A DNA stretch of 64,000 nt from Paenibacillus silvae. Its GTDB lineage: Bacteria > Bacillota > Bacilli > Paenibacillales > Paenibacillaceae. The stretch lies in NCBI RefSeq assembly GCF_014639235.1, contig NZ_BMFU01000006.1, forward strand, positions 124,001 through 188,000, given 5' to 3'. The stretch's first letter is position 1, and each line of letters opens with the position of its first letter. The notes under the pieces are model-generated. The model had not been told where the DNA came from and did no database searches. It saw only the letters and a list, made by a program, of their open reading frames with translations. Position numbers and translations under genes: made by a program. Shown piece by piece: positions 63,063 through 64,000 of this stretch.

Positions 63063-63986
63063 TTAACGGGAGCTTCCGCCCGCTTTCAACGCATCCTGCG
63101 CATACGTCCGGTCTTTGAAAAAGAACATCGCAACCAAGGTTACAATATACGGCAGCATCATCGTGAAATGAGTTGGCAGGGAGAAACCCTGCAGACGAAT
63201 ACTGAGTGCTTCCATGAAACCAAACAGCACACTAGACCCCATCACGCCGAGCGGATTGGCTTGTCCCAGCATCGTAGCAACCAGAGCGATAAAGCCGCGG
63301 CCCGCTGTCATGCCTTCTGTAAACATCGTTACCTGACCGAGTGACAGCTGCGCTCCCGCGAGTGCACACAGCACACCGCACATCAGAACCGCGCCATATT
63401 GAATGCCACGCACCTTGATGCCGATGCTCTGGGCTGCAATCGGATTCTCACCTACGGAGCGCAGGCGGAAGCCGGACACACTTTTAAATAGATAGAACTG
63501 CAGCGCAATGACAATAATGATGCCGAGATAAACGAGCGGGCTGTGACCCGAGAACACTGTACCCACCCAAGGAATATCCTTAATCAGCGGAATATCCCAT
63601 TTCGGCAGTCCGACCATATCCTTGTCGTAGTATGCACCTTTAACATCAAAGATTGCTCGCAAGGCAAACGTAGTGAGTCCCGCCGCCAGAAAGTTCAGCG
63701 ATATACCGACCACAATGGCATTGGCCTTCAAGTTAATACTTATAAACGCGAAGAGCGCCGAGAATAACATCACAATGACAATCGAGAACAATACTGCCAG
63801 CAGTACGTTGCCAAACAGGTAGTTACCAACAATAGCAGAGAACGCACCAATCAGCACAAGTCCCTCCAGACCTACGTTGAACAGACCGACACGCGAGCAT
63901 AAAGCTCCGCCAAGCGCTGCCAGCAGAATCGGCGTCATGATGCGCAAGGTTGAGCCAAACATGGCCGCATCAAACAGTTGTTGCAT
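63063..63986 (-). CDS. nupQ: nucleoside ABC transporter permease (NupQ-like)
   Basis: 307 residues with eight or nine helices. Family marks: RVGLFNVGLEGLVLIGAF, ANAIVVGISLNFLAAGL, GENPIAAQSIGI, AGAQLSLGQVTMFTEGMTAGRGFIALVATMLGQANP. Partner of a BMP-type binding lipoprotein, ATPase and sister permease, expected just beyond the right edge. Starts at ATG after GGAG near the window end; complete. Confidence 0.9.
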   Translation of the reverse strand: MQQLFDAAMFGSTLRIMTPILLAALGGALCSRVGLFNVGLEGLVLIGAFSAIVGNYLFGNVLLAVLFSIVIVMLFSALFAFISINLKANAIVVGISLNFLAAGLTTFALRAIFDVKGAYYDKDMVGLPKWDIPLIKDIPWVGTVFSGHSPLVYLGIIIVIALQFYLFKSVSGFRLRSVGENPIAAQSIGIKVRGIQYGAVLMCGVLCALAGAQLSLGQVTMFTEGMTAGRGFIALVATMLGQANPLGVMGSSVLFGFMEALSIRLQGFSLPTHFTMMLPYIVTLVAMFFFKDRTYAQDALKAGGSSR

Positions 63987-64000
63987 TGGACTTTTTCTCC

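Overview
The window looks like a chromosomal segment of a Gram-positive, spore-forming Firmicute, most likely a Paenibacillus. The reasons are strong AGGAGG-type ribosome binding sites throughout, roughly balanced base composition, tandem glycine, TPP and T-box leaders, lipoprotein-type binding proteins, and the mix of families present (YrzF-like kinase, DUF2785, PxpABC, HXXEE, LysM nucleotidase). Species assignment is inference. I see no prophage, plasmid, transposase, CRISPR array, rRNA or tRNA gene.

Layout. 0-6 kb: an MDR reductase, methionine aminopeptidase, a tiny Ser/Arg/Tyr-rich protein facing a Ser/Thr kinase, a MerR-like coiled-coil protein and an LDH-family dehydrogenase. 6-14 kb: a large orphan PAS hybrid kinase, then a response regulator/sensor kinase/ABC exporter module of the antibiotic-peptide-immunity type. 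14-18 kb: an intracellular GH13 amylase, then serine dehydratase sdaAB-sdaAA under a tandem glycine riboswitch. 18-23 kb: a second two-component system with a LolA/YdcC-like lipoprotein, and an autoregulated TetR with an HXXEE membrane protein. 23-27 kb: pstSCAB with a Pho box. 27-36 kb: ArsB, a chemoreceptor, an EAL protein, a secreted LysM-tailed cyclic nucleotidase (possible second Pho box) and a PPOX protein. 36-44 kb: NUDIX, the pxpBCA 5-oxoprolinase operon and a run of small metabolic or DUF genes. 44-48 kb: a Big_2 secreted protein, serS behind a T-box, and small membrane proteins. 48-53 kb: a TPP-riboswitch-controlled thiamine/HMP ABC transporter and TatD. 53-56 kb: permease, TetR and nitroreductase. 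56-60 kb: a copper regulon (csoR-copZ and copA, each with a CsoR operator). 60-64 kb: a small acidic protein, a secreted protein, and a nucleoside permease, molybdopterin oxidoreductase and nucleoside phosphorylase operon running in from the right edge.

The regulatory layer is rich: three RNA sensors (glycine, seryl-tRNA, TPP), two Pho boxes, two CsoR operators, two TetR-type AAAC..GTTT operators and many convincing intrinsic terminators. The least explained structure is a family of about six related intergenic palindromes (two variants sharing an AGGCGA-CGCTTCGCTTCTTC core) at about 27.0, 27.3, 35.9, 49.5, 49.7 and 52.9 kb. Two of them sit inside the thiamine transporter locus. Function calls rest on motif recognition by eye; no database search was run.
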